From NCBI GenBank assembly GCA_965153455.1, contig OZ234499.1, positions 17,418,271-17,482,270 of the forward strand: a DNA stretch of 64,000 nt, given 5' to 3'. Origin of the DNA: Sphagnum compactum. Lineage: Eukaryota > Bryophyta > Sphagnopsida > Sphagnales. This document shows positions 1 through 14,232 of this stretch, piece after piece. Position 1 is the stretch's first letter; every line of letters begins with the position of its first letter. A program made the translations under genes and the position numbers. A model generated the notes under the pieces. The model saw only the letters and a program-made list of their open reading frames with translations. It did no database searches and was not told the origin of the DNA.

Positions 1-1500
1 AACTGCACAGTTTCTAGGGGTGCAGGACGAAACAGAATGTGATTTATCATGTCCTGCTCTTTGGATGCCGTTTTGAACAGTGTTGGGTGTGTCTCAGGTT
101 TTTTAGAGACTTGTTGGGTCCGGATTTCAGAAGATTTTCTGATGCCCAACCCGGTTTTTTTTCAATTATTATTATTGTTTTGCTACAGACCTGGGGAGCG
201 TGTCCCCAAAAAGAGGGGATAACCTAAATGAGAAACCCCTACACTAATGATCTTACCAACAACAGAGTTGCTGGTTTGTCTAACTGACAATGTAGCCACA
301 CTACTTATTGCAAAGCAACTTCTACTACCTTCTATGCGGTCTAAAACATAATTCTAGAACTTCAGGGGATCACAACACTCCTGACTTTCTCTCAAAAGCC
401 AACTAGTCATGTGGTAGTTCATAAACAAACTTTATATTGCCTTCACAACTCCCACCAGATCCCCTCAGAATAGAACTTGGACAGAGAGACAAGAGGATAT
501 CACCCAGAAAAACAAATCTTCCCATAGCGCCCACTGGTGTGCTTGAATTCCCTATTTCTCCCGAGCTCCCACACTATGGTAGGTACTCTCTTCTAAACCT
601 ACTAAGATTGACAATTTCCCTTACAATTTCCCATGACTGTCAAGAACCCTGAACAAACCACATGACTACTCATGAAACCTCTAGACAATGTCATCCTTTC
701 CCTTGGATTAGTCCCTAAATCCTAACCTTAGTTAATCCTCCTGTCCTGAAGTTTACAGTGCAGCAAAAAGCATCACTTCAAGACCAAAGCAAACATAAAC
801 AGAGAGGCGTTCTTCTCTTCTGTTCACACAAATGCCCTATCATGAAAACATCTCTATTTTCTACCAACTATCAAGATTGAACACTTAGCTTTCTTCTGCC
901 CCCTTCTGAAGACTAGAACTCCTTCATAAGTAGTCTGCCATCCCAAAGCACCAGCCATCAACTGAAATCTCTTGCACCAACCAGTGCTCTGCTTTGCGAT
1001 CCGCACTCCCCTCCTAGAGCCAACACAATGCGGCTATGAATCCGTTCCATCACCAAAACCAACATACCAACATTGCTTAATTGAAGTGCAAACATCAAAC
1101 ACAATAATCTTGCAAACAAATAAAACACACCCAAGTGCGGGAAAAAAACAACAAAAACTGGACTTTAGGCATCCACAACCTTCCATGATGCCCAACTGTC
1201 TCATAGTTTGGCATTTTCTACCTATCATCCATTTTTTTAGGGTTTTCACATTCCATACATCCACAAATGAAAAACTTGATAATATTTCAGCGTCACAAGG
1301 CTTTCAACAAATTGAAAACAAAAAATTCCTCCTGGGTTTCAAAGTGCTAGTTCTCAAATAGCTCATACTGGTTGATTTTCAAAGGCAGTTCTTACTAAAC
1401 AAGTTTAAAAAATTATGTTATTTCAAAAATTGATTTAATAAATAAATAAATAGTTTTAAAAAATAAAAAAAATGAAAATCAGATTAATTTTGTGAACATT
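1..1500. other. Geneless stretch with a repeat fragment at its left end
   Basis: No coding region here is supported: the longest open frames are 130 residues or less, have no recognisable motif and overlap on both strands. Bases 10-77 are a diverged copy of 5449-5517 (shared core around gtgcagga and gttttgaa). In this left copy the similarity stops at 78, where CAGTGTTGGG begins. That decamer is the terminus of the MITE family seen at 30356, 43519, 63348 and 63578. The other end of this copy is not clear; a CCCAACCCGG at 145-154 could be a degenerate inverted terminus of a very short derivative. Confidence 0.4.
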
Positions 1501-3830
1501 TTATATGTCCAAAAGTTCATCATGTTTAAAAGAACTTTCAAACTCTTCTAATTCCTCCTCAAAATCTAAATCCTTTTCAATTAGCTCCACCAAATTGAAA
1601 GGTGGTTTACAATCAATTCTAGGATAATTTGGCCAATTTTTGTTCACAAATATCAATCTCTTTAAATTTTCTAATTGTAAACGACAACTCATCAATTTGT
1701 AAATATCCTTGCTAAAGAAAAAATCCTTTTAGTCTCAATTTGTGACCAACCAATCCCTAAGATTTGGCAGACCAAAAATCCAATAGTAGGAAACAAGGCT
1801 TCATGTTTTGCCCACCATTGAAAAATACACTTAATTTCTTTGGAATCCACTTGGTTATGTTTAAAAATCACATTTTCTTGGTGACAAGTTTTGCCATTGG
1901 CTCATGTGTGTTGGAGTTTGTTAAAAAATATCCAACTTAAAATCTATATCTATTGTTTGATTTGCACATTCAACTTCAAATTTTGCCATTGGGTGTAAAT
2001 AATGACAACATTTAAAAAGCATAGGATATAATGATTGTCTATCATATTCTTCAACAATGTTCACCCCTTCTTCACAACCAATAAAAAAAATACTAGAAAA
2101 AAACTTTTAAATATGGGGTTTAACATTAAACATAACATGTTGTAAGATTTTATATTTTCATATCTTCTTTGAAAAAGAAGGAAAGATTTTAAAACACCAT
2201 AAACTTCATTCTTGATATTGATAGCAAACAAAAATAACCTAAAGACAATTCCAAATGTTTTTATCAATCAAATTAACTCAGGTAGGTGGGTTTGTAACTT
2301 TTTCCTTACCTTTCAAACACATGGTAAAGACATATTACAATGCACTAAACAATAACCAATGGCTGATAGACTCGTTCAAAACACATGCACTCATAACATG
2401 AGAAAGACAATCCATAATTATTTGATAAATGTGCAAAGTAAAAAGACGAGGCATCCTATCACCAATTCTAATAATATTTCTCCTATTGTAACAAAGGATA
2501 ATCACATTCTTGAATTACAAAGCCTCTTGGAACATAATGATTTTACTAACAAACCTACAACCAAAATTGAACAAATATTATGTATCAAAGAAACATCATT
2601 GAATAACAAAAAAATACTTAAATAAAAAAAGAAGAAAAAGAAAAGTAATTTGTAAAAGATTAAAAATTCACCTTGTCTTCATTAGAGTATTCAAATTTTT
2701 ATGGTGAATGTTTAAAGTTAAACATGTTTTGTTCCATTCCTATTTTCTTTTCCCCAACTTTTAAAACCAAGTTATACATTTCTGCAAATTTAACTAGGTA
2801 GACTTGATAAAAATAAATCTAAGGTTTTCGCAAACCTTTTCATCAATTGTAGCATACTAACATGCCTTTAAAAAAAACAGGACCAAAACAAGTGCCTTGG
2901 AAACTTTTATCTAAATTTAAAACTTCACATTTCATAATTAATTTCAAGGTAATTATCATTGGATTCAAATTTGACCTTCATTTTTCACATATGCAATTTT
3001 TTTTTTCTCAATCCATATTGATCAAGTAGTTTTGTCAGATTGGTGGCCAAAGCTTGACTAATAATCTATGTTGCTTCAAACAACCTAATGATCATAGTCT
3101 TGTTTAGGTTGCCGATTAGATCCTAAAAAGTTAATCACAAAAGTAAAAATATCATGTGCCCTTTTAGACATCCATAAGTCAAAACTTGTTGCAAATCTAT
3201 ATACAATCTACCAATTTTGGCAAAACATAGGATTGTTTAATTTTTGCCACCCATTTAGGTAATATCTCATGAAAAATTTGTTTTTTAGAAGGGAAAACAA
3301 CTTGAGGACACAAATGTAAAATTAAACACTTGAACAAAAAAAATTCCACAAATTGCAATGGCAATTAGCTTTTCACAACTAGAAAGCCAAGTTCCTACAA
3401 AAAATATTTTTGTTGTTCATCATCCTTTTTAAAAGGATCTTTGATTAAAAAAAACTAGATATTGCATTTCTTGAAACATTAAGCATTTTTTTGCTGGTTT
3501 TCTTTCAAAAGTTCCTTTCACTAGAGAATTTACTTCAATTTTTTTATAATTACTACATTATCACAATACACATGTTTTTTCAAAGTTGTTATACCATATG
3601 TCTTATAATATGTTATAAGTCCTTTCCTTTCTTTTGTGTTTGGATTAAAAGCATGCACAAGACTACCATAACAAAACAAACATCTCATGATTTGAAGATT
3701 TCTAGGATTAACTTCTTTGTCATCATTTACACAATAAAAAATACAACAAATTGCATTCCTATTACACCTTCTCCATATTTTCCTTTGAACATGCACTGTT
3801 TGTAAGTTCATTTCCATTTCATTTTTTTCA
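1501..3830 (-). pseudogene. Decayed hAT-type transposase with BED zinc finger (copy 1)
   Basis: A minus-strand transposase remnant, broken by many stops and frameshifts. Reading from its N-terminus, a BED-like finger lies at 3530-3817 (CLFC, then HVYCDN after a LKKH-type segment). KDPFKKDDEQQK follows near 3420-3455, WMSKRAHDIF at about 3145-3186, LLDQYGLRKK near 3005-3035 and NMLCLMLNPIFKSF near 2095-2150. The hAT dimerisation region is at about 1700-1845 (QWWAKHEALFP, then SQIETKRIFSLA). The C-terminus LKRLIFVNKNWPNYPR ends at a TAA at 1501-1503. At least one indel separates the dimerisation block from the C-terminal block near 1695. The order matches BED-finger hAT transposases, which bind terminal repeats and excise DNA in the nucleus. 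No intact frame remains, so the protein is not made. The family assignment rests on recognised motifs, not on a search. Confidence 0.75.
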
Positions 3831-4489
3831 TTTGATAATATTATTTCTTTTGTTGTATTTTGTTATATTTGAAAATTACCATTCAAACTTTCATCTTCCG
3901 TATTCCATTCATTAAAACCAATTTCATTTTCACCATCAATTACCATCACATCTTCATTTGATAAGACTCCATTTTAAAAAAGATATAAAATAGGTTGGAG
4001 AAGAAATTAGAAATAAGTGTGAATTTTACCAAAATTATGGGTTCAGATTTTAGTTATTTAATCTATCCAGAAAATATTTTAAAAAATTGAAAAGACAACT
4101 ACAAGCAACTAAGGTAATCATAAGCATTACAAGAGTATTGAGATAAAAGATGTGAAAAAAAATGTTTTAGTGTGTGAAAATTTCTATGCAAATGGGCTTA
4201 GTCCCACACATGATATAATACACACAATATGTCAAATAATTACCATTTTTTCTAAAACATGTCTAATTAAAATCTTATATATATATATATGAAATAGATT
4301 GAAAACACACATTTGAAAACAAATGAAGAGAAAAAAAATTGAAAAAACAATTAAAAATGAAAAATTGAAAAAATGAAACACTTCAAAGAAATTTTTTTGA
4401 AAATTAAAAAAAAACCTTAGAGTTCAAGAAAAAGTTGGAATTTTTTTTCTTTCACGCCAGCACACACTTGTACACAAAAATGTAGGGGG

Positions 4490-4980
4490 GAGGTGCTAGT
4501 ATAGAAACTCAAAGAGCACCAATAGAACACAATAAGGAAGCACCAATAAACAACAACGAACACAATGGTTAGAAAAATACATGAGACGTTGCAAGTCAAG
4601 AAATGTAGCAAGGAGACGCCAATGAACAACAATAATTCATAGAATGAAGGTGTCAACGAGCACCAATAAAACATAGTGAGGACATGTTGACGAGCACCAA
4701 CAAAATATAACAAAGATACATTGACAAACACCAACATAACACAACAAGGAAGTCCTAACAAGCAATAATAGAACACAACAAGGAAGTCCCAACAAGCAAT
4801 AATAGAACACAACAAGGAAGTCCTAATGAGCAACAACAAAGCACAATAAGGAGTTGACGAGCAACAAGAGCGCAAGGAGGCATAGACAAACACCAACAAA
4901 GCACAATAAGAAAATATCGATGAACAACAAGAGTGCACATTAAAAAAAAGCAACAAGCAATAAAAGCACACAAACACTAA
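4490..4980. repeat. Degenerate minisatellite, 34-bp core unit
   Basis: A purine/CA-rich tandem array. The clearest part is 4743-4844, where a 34-bp unit starting aacaaggaagtcc repeats almost exactly three times (starts at 4743, 4777 and 4811). Flanking units are more diverged. The long minus-strand open frame across this block (186 codons, Cys/Leu/Phe-rich) is a by-product of the repeat. The array lies just upstream of hAT copy 1, and a similar AAC/AAG-rich block borders hAT copy 2 at 25690-25960, so it may belong to the element's 5' region. Confidence 0.7.
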
Positions 4981-5109
4981 TGATTACTAGCACTAAGTGC
5001 AAATAAAAAAAGCACAAGATTAACCAAAGCAAAAAAACAAAATTAAACACACTAAAAAAAACACAAAACACTGTCCTTATTTATAAAGAGAGTAAGGAGA
5101 GAAGAAAAA

Positions 5110-5130
5110 GGCTCAGGGGTGGCTCCACTG
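5110..5130 (-). other. Candidate terminal inverted repeat of hAT copy 1
   Basis: Read on the minus strand this begins CAGTGGAGCCACCCCTGAG, close to the CAGTGGCGGA-type termini of plant hAT elements, and it lies on the expected 5' side of the transposase remnant. I could not find a matching CAGTGG end on the other side near 900-1500, so the call is tentative. Bases 3831-5109 between this site and the transposase hold AT-rich sequence and the minisatellite, and no gene. Confidence 0.3.
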
Positions 5131-8100
5131 AGGCAACGGCTTTGCAGTGCCTCTTGCAATGCAAACTATTTTCATCTTTATCTAACCCTATTGACTACTA
5201 ACACCTTGACCCCGCTAATATTTAATACCCTGATAGAGTATCAAATGGCCGGTTCTCAGCCTAGTAAGAATTTCTGGACAGGTTTCAAAATGAGCATCAC
5301 CCTTGATGATACCTTAACATATTCAAGGTGAGAACCGGCTTGAAACCCTGGTGGTTCTCACCTCTTTTCTTAAACCCACCCAACACTGACTTTGAACCCA
5401 TGACCACAGAGCTGAAGAACCAGGAGTCAGTCCGACAGGACTACATGCTTTGTAGGGGAGTGCAGGATGAAAAAACTTTGATTTTTCATATTCTCCTCCT
5501 TGTAGGCAGTTTTGAACCTCTTTTCCTGGCAAACTTTAGCCAGAAAGCCAAAATCTAAAATTTGAACATGAAGTAAGTTTGTACGGTTTCAGTCACCAGA
5601 AGTAAGAGGGGGAAGAAAGAGTAGAGATCATCAGATTTCTATATTTGGTTTTAAGTGTGAAGGTTGTTAAAGATTTGTACTCCATATCTGGTTTATAGTC
5701 AGATTTGGCTAAAGCTTTCTAGGGATGATCAGCACTTCGGCTAAATTAAAAAATTCCTTAAAAACTATGTTTTGAACAGATGACTACATAGGTAAAGGAC
5801 CAAGAATCCAACGTGCAGTGTAATTCCAGCTATTTTTGGTCATGTTACTTTTAGGTTATGGTTTTTTTATAATAAAATTGCTGCCATTGGTGCAACCCTA
5901 CAGCAAAACCGTGCAGGTTACCGCGCAAGACTGAACAGTTATCCACAAAGTTGATAGTTGGGTCTCTAGTGTCTTATATTGTTCTGCTTCTAGAAAGAGG
6001 CCGGTCCCAGTTCCGAAGTTTCCAAAATCCACAACCTCCGTTTGGGGGGATCTGGAACTGAACCAAGAAATGAACCTAGAAGCAGCCTACAACATGGAAC
6101 TGGCCAACACTGACCTTGATATTCAAGTCATCCTTGCTTGCTTCTCTATCTACATTTTCAATTTCAGGTTTACCTGAAGAAATCTATCTATTGGGGTTGT
6201 TTGTTTGTTTTGTTTGTCACATTGGGATCTCAAGCAACTGCCATGCCTCTTGCCATGCACTTGGTAACATTCAAAAGCCCCTTTATGAGTAGGGGTTCCT
6301 AATGTTTAGAAATTAGACCTACTGTGCAAAAGTTATTGAATATTAAATAATTTTGTTGTTGAGAATCCAATAAAATCAAAACTAATTTTTTCAAGGGAAT
6401 TGGGATGCGCTTCTGACATTGTTGGAAAGCTCTTAACAAGTATGATTTTATTGAATTGATTTTGTAATTTTTAGACTTCCTGTGGGAGATACTGAGTTTT
6501 GTATTACTTTTGACATTGGAAATCAAATAAAGACTCAATATCCAGTTTTTAGTGAAAATTAGATTTTAGAGTTATGCGGAAGAAGGTGTACCATTCTCCC
6601 TTTCCAAATTCATGTAATTGGGCCAACAACATGGTACACAGGCCAACAGCAGTTATTAGTTAACAACTCTGTTCAAAGGCAAAACCACAAAAACAAGAAG
6701 TTATAATGGAGATTACTTCATGAATATGATCGTGGAATGTGCCGTTTTAATGAGCTGCGTCAGACACAAAGAAAGGAGAGCGGGCAAAAAAAGCTGTCGT
6801 TGGAGCGCAATCACCGCCACACTTTTCGCCATCTGCTTTGGAATTTTTAAAATTTTCGTTTCTTATGAGGAATTTAGCCTCCCTAAGTCCCCCCGCCCCC
6901 AATTCACTCATCTATTTTTGCATTTCCCTTCCTTTTGGTCGGTTTCCGATATTAGAATGATTCAAAAGAGTATTCAATCTTCTCTCTCAACTTGGCCGTC
7001 AAGTTTTGTTTAAACGATACAAAATACAAAGCCCTGAAAGCTTTGATTTTGAAGAATATGATTTTTCATGAAAAAATGGCCCGAATTCTCTGGATTTTGA
7101 AAGAAAAATTCAAATTTCCAGGTTTTTACATTGTGTTCCTATAGATAGTCAAGATCTTAAAATGATCTTTTTTAAATAAACATTCGTATTTAGTTGATAC
7201 CCAAATTTGGCTTAGCTTTGGTCTGGATAATTACTACTTCAGTTACATCACAAAATTGAAAGAAAAAGAACACAGTCTGTGGGCCTTGTGAGCCTTTTTG
7301 GTTGCCTTGGTCGGTTACACAAATTGGCGAGATGTCACATAGCATGTCTTGCCCCTTCCACAAAACCCTCCTTGGCCTTATTTCATTGGCTGTGAGGCCT
7401 TTTTTTCTGAATATTCTCCCCAATTTTCTCCTAACCCCCCCCCGGCCCCCTTTGCAGCCATCCGGCATGTCTGCTTCTCTGTGTGTCCAACAACTCTTGT
7501 ATTTTGTTTTTTGCAGGTCCGAGAGTCGAGTAAGTTAAAAGAAAGTACGGTTTCTTTTCTCTTCAGGCACCCTCCCTTTCTTCCTTCATGCTGTTCTCCT
7601 GTTCCCCCAGGTGGGGCGCTGCCTGTGTCTCTGCTAACCAGGCAGCTGCACGTGTGTTAGGAGTTGACCTTTTGTAGCCTACTCCAGGACCAGTTATGCC
7701 CGGGACGGGTAGGACGGCAACGGGTAGGGCCATTCAGACCTTGCCGTGTGCTGCCTTCTCTCGCTCGGAAGTCGGAGCCTCCCTCGTGCCCACTCCATAT
7801 TCAGTCTAGAGAGTCTTGGGACTCTAGAACCCCCGCCCCCTTCCCCTTTATTCTTTTTTATTGGGGATGGGAGTTTACAAGAGTGTTGGGCAAGGTTCAT
7901 CAACATCCAATAAGCTATTTTTATCAAGTAACTTTTACCTTAGATATTTGTGAACTACATGGCAATGAAATACAATTAAGTAACTTAGTGCATGTGATAT
8001 TCACCTTAGTTGTTGTGGAGGTAACATATGCATGGGATGATGATCTTGTGCATGCAATACTAATGAAGGTAACATCTGGGTGCGTTCGTAATCATAATAA

Positions 8101-8927
8101 AAACAAGTCTCATTTTGTGTTTTATTCCCTAGGCGAAATGAACTTTTTCAGATGTTAAGCAATGGATAGTGGACATCTATGTTTAAGCCTTCAACTAATA
8201 GAGCTATTAATTGTGGTAAAGATGATTCTATTTATTTTTGGAATGTCCTATTGAAGCATAAACATATGAGCATTGAGGAACGCAAGACTGCAAGACAATT
8301 CCAATATCCTCATTGTTTTGCCTTTTGAATGTTAAAGCCTTATTATCAAAATTAGATAATATCCTACCTTTTATATCCATGCCTCCTATACTTCCAAATC
8401 TTTGGAATTTATTTATCTAATTAATAAAAAAAATAATCATCATTTTATTATAGCATTTTTATTGTTTAAATTTGAAGATTGTAACATCAATTCCATGAAC
8501 TTTGGTGTTTTATAATATTGTTTAACTTTATGTTATCATATAAAAAAATTCTATTCCATTGTGATTAAAATATGAAGTGATTTGAAAAAATAATTTGGAT
8601 TGTCTTAAATGATTCCTTTTTGATAAAATTGCATAGCATGAAACATGGTTCTTGAATTGTGTTTCAAAACATTTAAGGACATTTTTTTAATCATAAAAAT
8701 TATGATTATTTTCAACCATATATTAATTCCAATGTACTCTCCTAGATAATAATAAACACAATATAACTTATAAGTTATCATATTAATCATAAAACAACCA
8801 ATGAAAGTTGAGGTTCAATGTGACTTTGCAACGAATTTTTTTTTCCTTTTGTATACCCCAATTGTGAATGCACCCATGATCTACATGGGATGTTCACATC
8901 ATATTTGGGAATAGTCCAAATTTCAAA
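5131..8927. other. Geneless stretch with dispersed repeats
   Basis: No recognised gene. Bases 5326-5336 and 5353-5363 form a perfect 11-bp inverted repeat with a 16-base loop. 5379-5388 (CCCAACACTG) is a right-hand terminus of the CAGTGTTGGG MITE family without a visible partner. 5449-5517 is the counterpart of 10-77. Bases 5694-5740 and 7199-7225 carry a dispersed motif with core CCAAATTTGGCT, also seen near 34614, 34894 and 47684. About 6700-7900 is richer in G+C, with polypyrimidine tracts and a CACGTG at 7649-7654. It resembles an old promoter or leader, but no exon follows it. Confidence 0.4.
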
Positions 8928-9907
8928 GGTGGATCATAAAGCTTGTAGTAACTTGTGTGATTTGAAGGTTGGTTGGAGAGCTCATAGGGAGTAAATCAGA
9001 GAATGAGAATTGCATGTCATTGTTATTAGTTTTAAGTGTATCTTTTAGCATTGTTCTAGTCACAATCATAACATGTAGTTTTGATGCCCAAAGCATTGAA
9101 AAGCTTAATGGCAATAATTTTCATACTTGGAAGATGAAGATGGAGTTTTTCTTACATGAGAAAGATTTGTGGGAGATCATTTCAAAAGAACTATCGTCAT
9201 CAACAATTGAATTTGAGGAAATGTTTCTTAAAGAAAACATTCATGAGTTCATATTTTTCATGAAGAAAGACAAGTTGTTTCACTAAATAATATTTTAAAT
9301 GTTGTTGATATTTTGTTGCATCATGTAACATATGACTAGATTGTGATTAATTTTTCTATTTGAACTATAATTTGCAAAGATACTTTGTTCATTGAAATTG
9401 GAGCTTTGATACCTCACAACATCTTTGTTTTTCAAAGAATTTTTTCTTCAACCTTTGGAAAATTTCTTACATGTCACAAAATATATTTTGGACACAATTG
9501 TGCCTTTTTTGTGTATGGGATAAACATCATTATCTACAAAAAATGGGATTTCCAAATGCACTTAAGATATGTTGTATGTCCCAACATTGGCAAAAATAAC
9601 TTTAATAGTCCATTAGTTAACATAGCATGGTTTCAAGGTGGATTTTGAAACCATTAAATGTTGGTTGAAAAGTTTTTACTCAAACAAGGCACAACTATTG
9701 AAGTTGTCCAAGAAAGGAGGTTATACATGTTGGTTGGAATTGTTCAATTTTGGTTGCACCAAAGTAAATAAAATGATTTATGGCATTAAAGATTCAAGAC
9801 ATGTCTTTATGGAAGGCTTAACAACCATAGCCCTTGTTGAAGGCATGGATTTTAATGAAGATCGTGGCTTGAATTTTTGTGATGGATTTGTGTGTGGTAA
9901 ACACTAG
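8928..9907 (+). pseudogene. Ty1/copia retrotransposon gag/pre-integrase remnant
   Basis: Decayed plus-strand remnant. At 9085-9200 the frame reads IEKLNGNNFHTWKMKMEFFL followed by HEKDLWEII, matching the N-terminal copia Gag core (usual form KLxGxNYxxWK, then KDLW). Near 9540-9650 a piece resembling the polyprotein before the pre-integrase domain follows (LRYVVCPNIGKN). Near 9829-9906 VEGMDFNEDRGLNFCDGF and CGKH resemble the GAG-pre-integrase zinc motif (FCxxC..GKx), with the second Cys replaced by Phe. No integrase, reverse transcriptase or RNase H follows, so the element is truncated as well as mutated. Bases 8928-8993 upstream repeat at 17575-17640 and are probably leader sequence of the same family. 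Confidence 0.6.
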
Positions 9908-12900
9908 TGTTGTGCATGGAAGAGTAAATAATCATTTTACAAGTTGTGTAAAACCATGTAATTGTACATCATTTACATTTATACACCAAAATTTTCATAC
10001 TTACAATTATCATACTTACAATTACATTTCATGCCATTTGGGTCCAACCATTAGGAGCCACACCCACCCCTTTAAACTCATGTTTTTTCACTATTTGTTT
10101 TCAAGATATTTTTGGAATCTTTTCAATATATCATTTTAAAGAACTTCAAAAATCATTTCTTAATACTATTATGTTAAGTTATATATTCTAAATTAGCCAA
10201 AACTATGTCATTTTTGAAAATTCAAAATGTGTTTTGTGTGTTTTTATTACTTAATCATCATTTAAAAGCACTTGTTACATAACATAAAAAGTGATTTTGT
10301 GTATTTCTAAATTCATTAGATTGATTTTAATTTTTTTGGATATGCATACCAATATATTGAAAATAACATTATATAAAAATAAGTTCATTTGTAGTTCTTT
10401 TCTTTTATTACAATTTGAAATACACAAAATTAAATAGTGGTTATGATTATTAATGGTATGTGTTATTGCAACTACACCCATGTATATTTTGGGATTTATC
10501 TTTACACTCACACAATGTACATGTCTATATTTCTAATATACACTCATGTCATGTCAAAAAGGTCACTTTGTACAAGTGTAAATCCCAATGAAATACCCTT
10601 ATGAAGGTGTTACACATCAAACATAAGTAGCTATGGGTTTCTATGAAAACAGGGCAAGACCAAACAAAAGCAAGATGACATAGGGGAACTAACTTAAAAC
10701 AAGTCATTAATGATGCTTGCAAAAAAGCTATGGGTTGCAAGATGACTATGATATCACCACTTAAACTTGAAAAAATTGTAAATGAAGAAGAACAATATGG
10801 GGAAACTCATCTTAAACGATAAAACATGTCTTGCAAAACCAAAATGAATGAGTTCCAAAACAACCACAACAAAGGGGAATGCAACATGACAAAAAGGTAA
10901 GGAGTAATTACTAAAATCTCATCTAAAACATATCATTGTTGGAACTTTAAACCATGTAAAAAATTGTAAGATGACAACAACACCACCAACACACACTTGT
11001 AAACAACATTTGAACATTGGGGAACAACATTGAGGAACTCATAAAATCACAATGAAAAAAACTTTGCAAGATATCATTCTTCTAGACCTAAACCTTTCTT
11101 CTTTCCTACCTACTTGCCTCCCTTTTTTCCCTCATGCCTACCATTTGATCTTTTGCCCTTTCCCTATTTTCCTCTTTATTTCTTTGTTGATTCAACTCCA
11201 CTTCCATAGCTAATGTTTTGATGGGAAAATAAAAGAAGAAATCAAAAATTTGATATGTTATTGTGTGTTGAATTTATTTATTTATTGACATTATTTTATA
11301 AAGTGTGTAAGACTATATATTAAGTGCATGTGTTTTCTTTTAGAAACTTACATTTACACTTGAAATGTATATAGGCTAAGGAGCAAAAGGAGGAATATAT
11401 AATAGTCAACATGTATGTTAACAATAAAATAATATAACATTGGTAAACACCATTGCATGCCATTTCTTTTGAGTGGGTGTTTTCATGCAAAGACAATTCT
11501 TAAGCTTGTGCACATGTACATGTTTAGTCCCATGGCAACATGTCATGGAGGGGAAAATATTTTCTAATTGAATTTAAAGTTTTTTTTTTCCTAGGACCCA
11601 ATAAAATAATAAACATGAAAATAGCTCTATTGGAAAGTAAAAAATATTTGAAGAAAAAACTTCGCAAGAGAGGCAAATATGGATCAACAATTGCTTGACC
11701 TAGGATTAGGAAATGGTAATGCAATTGCAACAAATAAGATATAATAGTACAGCCAAAATATAAACTAATTTACTATGACAAGGAAACTTGAAGAAATAAA
11801 CATGAAATTATTAAATCTTAATCAATTACAATAATAAACATTCGCAAGAAAACCCAAATCCACTTGCACTCCATAATGATACATTAACTACATTTTGTTT
11901 TCACTCCAAAACCACCTTCATAAATTAAATTCAATAGCAAGACATAATATAGTAAAGGTCCATCATAGGAATCTTGATTCTTCATTATTGTTATTCCAAC
12001 AATCTTCACAAACACACACACACAAAACATACTCCAATTTTTTTTTCAAACCCCAATTCCATACAATATCATTGTCCTTATCCAAGTCCCACCACCTTAG
12101 GTAACCATTGCCACAATAAATGATGGGTACTTAAAGGGTCAAATCCATTATTTTCTCCTAACTCTTTTCCTTGACAATTACTACAACAATGTTTTCTCCT
12201 TAAATTAAAAAGCTAGGTGACAAAAATCAACCTTACCTTAGATAACAAGTTCTCTTCATTACCTTATTGTTATAGTAATATGGTAATTCTATTCTTCTAT
12301 TTTAACATTATCTCTCTTTTGTTGCAGTTTAAGTCTTCATGATTCTAAGGAGGTAGAAGGACTGTTAGTACATTTAATAATTATTGGATTACTATGATGT
12401 CCAATGTAACTTCCAAGCGCTAAATTGGGGGAAGGGCCTTATGACTTCCTAATAGGGGTCTTAAACTTTGGCTCTTTCTTTCCTTCTAGGGTAGCACCTT
12501 CACCACCATTGTATGAGTTTTCAGAGGGTCTAGATGAAAGAATTTGGTAATTGAGATGAAGGAAAATAGATAACACAATTCACACACACAAAATTGTTGC
12601 CTACTAAGAAATATAACTTGTCAAAATAGAGATTACAATAGTTAGGTTGCCTATTATAAATTTTAACACAATAGACGTCATTGGATTTAGAGCTAATGTT
12701 TTGGCGTTTTTAAATTTTAAATATTATAGTAGTTATAAAATTCAATTCAATTTGCAAACAAAGAAAAAACATAATTACTACACCTAAATCTTTAAAGGGT
12801 AGGGCCTACAATAGTCAACAAACATAAATAAAACCTTATTAGAATAAATGACACTTCATTCTAAGCTATTGTGATGGAGTTATGCCCTAAATAAGTTGCT

Positions 12901-14232
12901 TCTCTAGTCTTTGGTATATAATTGGACAACATTGTAACAACTTTAATAAGGATTGTTTGAAACCTTTCTACTGGGATTAAACAGTATTGAATGAAACAAC
13001 TACAACCCACATATGATTCTAGGTAACAAATGTTCGAATAACAAAAATAAAACACAAAAAATCACCCTATTTTTTGCACTTGTTTCATCATAATGACATC
13101 TTTTAGAACTACTAGAATATTATAATATCTTACTATTGCAACTTGTATTTGAATTTCATTTATTTTATCACACATGTGCATTGGAGTAGTTTAATAACAT
13201 TACAATATCCCTTCAAAATTAAATGTTACTTGTTTTACACCACAACAACAGTCAAAAGCTCCCTTCTTTCCCAAAATTGATTCCCTTTTATCCTTCATTC
13301 AAATAGCTAACTCCTACCTAAAAAAATGGCAACCACCACAAGTTTAAATCCACTAATTTTTCCCTTTAATTATTTACCCCATTGACTTTCCTACCCACTT
13401 ACTATTGATAATTGTGAATTATAGAACTATAGTAAATAATAAAAACTAGCGACATTAACTAATCTAGTGATTAACATTAACAATCACTAATGATTTTCTA
13501 GGAAGTTATTTTTTAACACCATGAAAACCAATTTTGGTGGGCTTGATTAGTTCAAAGTTGTTGAAAAGCTTTGGTGGAAAATCAAACTAGAAAGAAAATC
13601 AAGGTGATTAGGTGTGATAAAGGTCATGAATATAACAATAAGAACTTCAATGTGTTTTACAAGGATCATTGAATTATAAAACAAAGAATCATTCCATACA
13701 TCTCAAAACAAATCAAAATGTTGAAAGGAATAATCTAACATTTGTTGAAAGAACATAATGCATGTTACAACATCACAAACTTATCGGACTTCATAGGTTT
13801 GTACAAATTCCGTGCGAAATCTGATTTTCATAGGTTTGTACAAAAATCATAAGACTTTCATGTTATGGTTAATATGAACAATATTTGTATACATTCAATA
13901 TTTTAAATATTCAAATAGTTGAAACATTGTTTTTGAATGACATACATAAATGTTCATGTCTAATACACAAAAATTGCATAGTTTTATGCAAAATTACACC
14001 ACAATAATTGCACAAATCTAGTTAAATCATACATCATATGTACTTCACATCAAGACAACATAAGTAAAAAAAACACATAATTTATATAGAAGTATATATA
14101 TTTTTCATGTCATTCTTACATTTTGAAGCCCATGGGTTTTGCACAGACATTTTTAAAAAAAAATTCAAACAAATTTTATTGAAATTTTGTGATACTGGAA
14201 GTTTGTGATGAACACATGAGAGTTGGACCATA
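9908..14232. other. AT-rich geneless stretch
   Basis: I see no supported gene or RNA gene. The open frames are short and without motifs. A short tandem duplication (catacttacaatt) lies near 9997-10025. An 18-base direct repeat (ttcataggtttgtacaaa) occurs at about 13785 and 13828. CA-rich runs such as 12008-12025 are simple sequence. Confidence 0.35.

Noticed and set aside
4417-4977. 186-codon minus-strand open frame, Cys/Leu/Phe-rich
   Set aside because: It coincides with the 34-bp minisatellite, its composition follows the repeat, and a second overlapping frame is also open.
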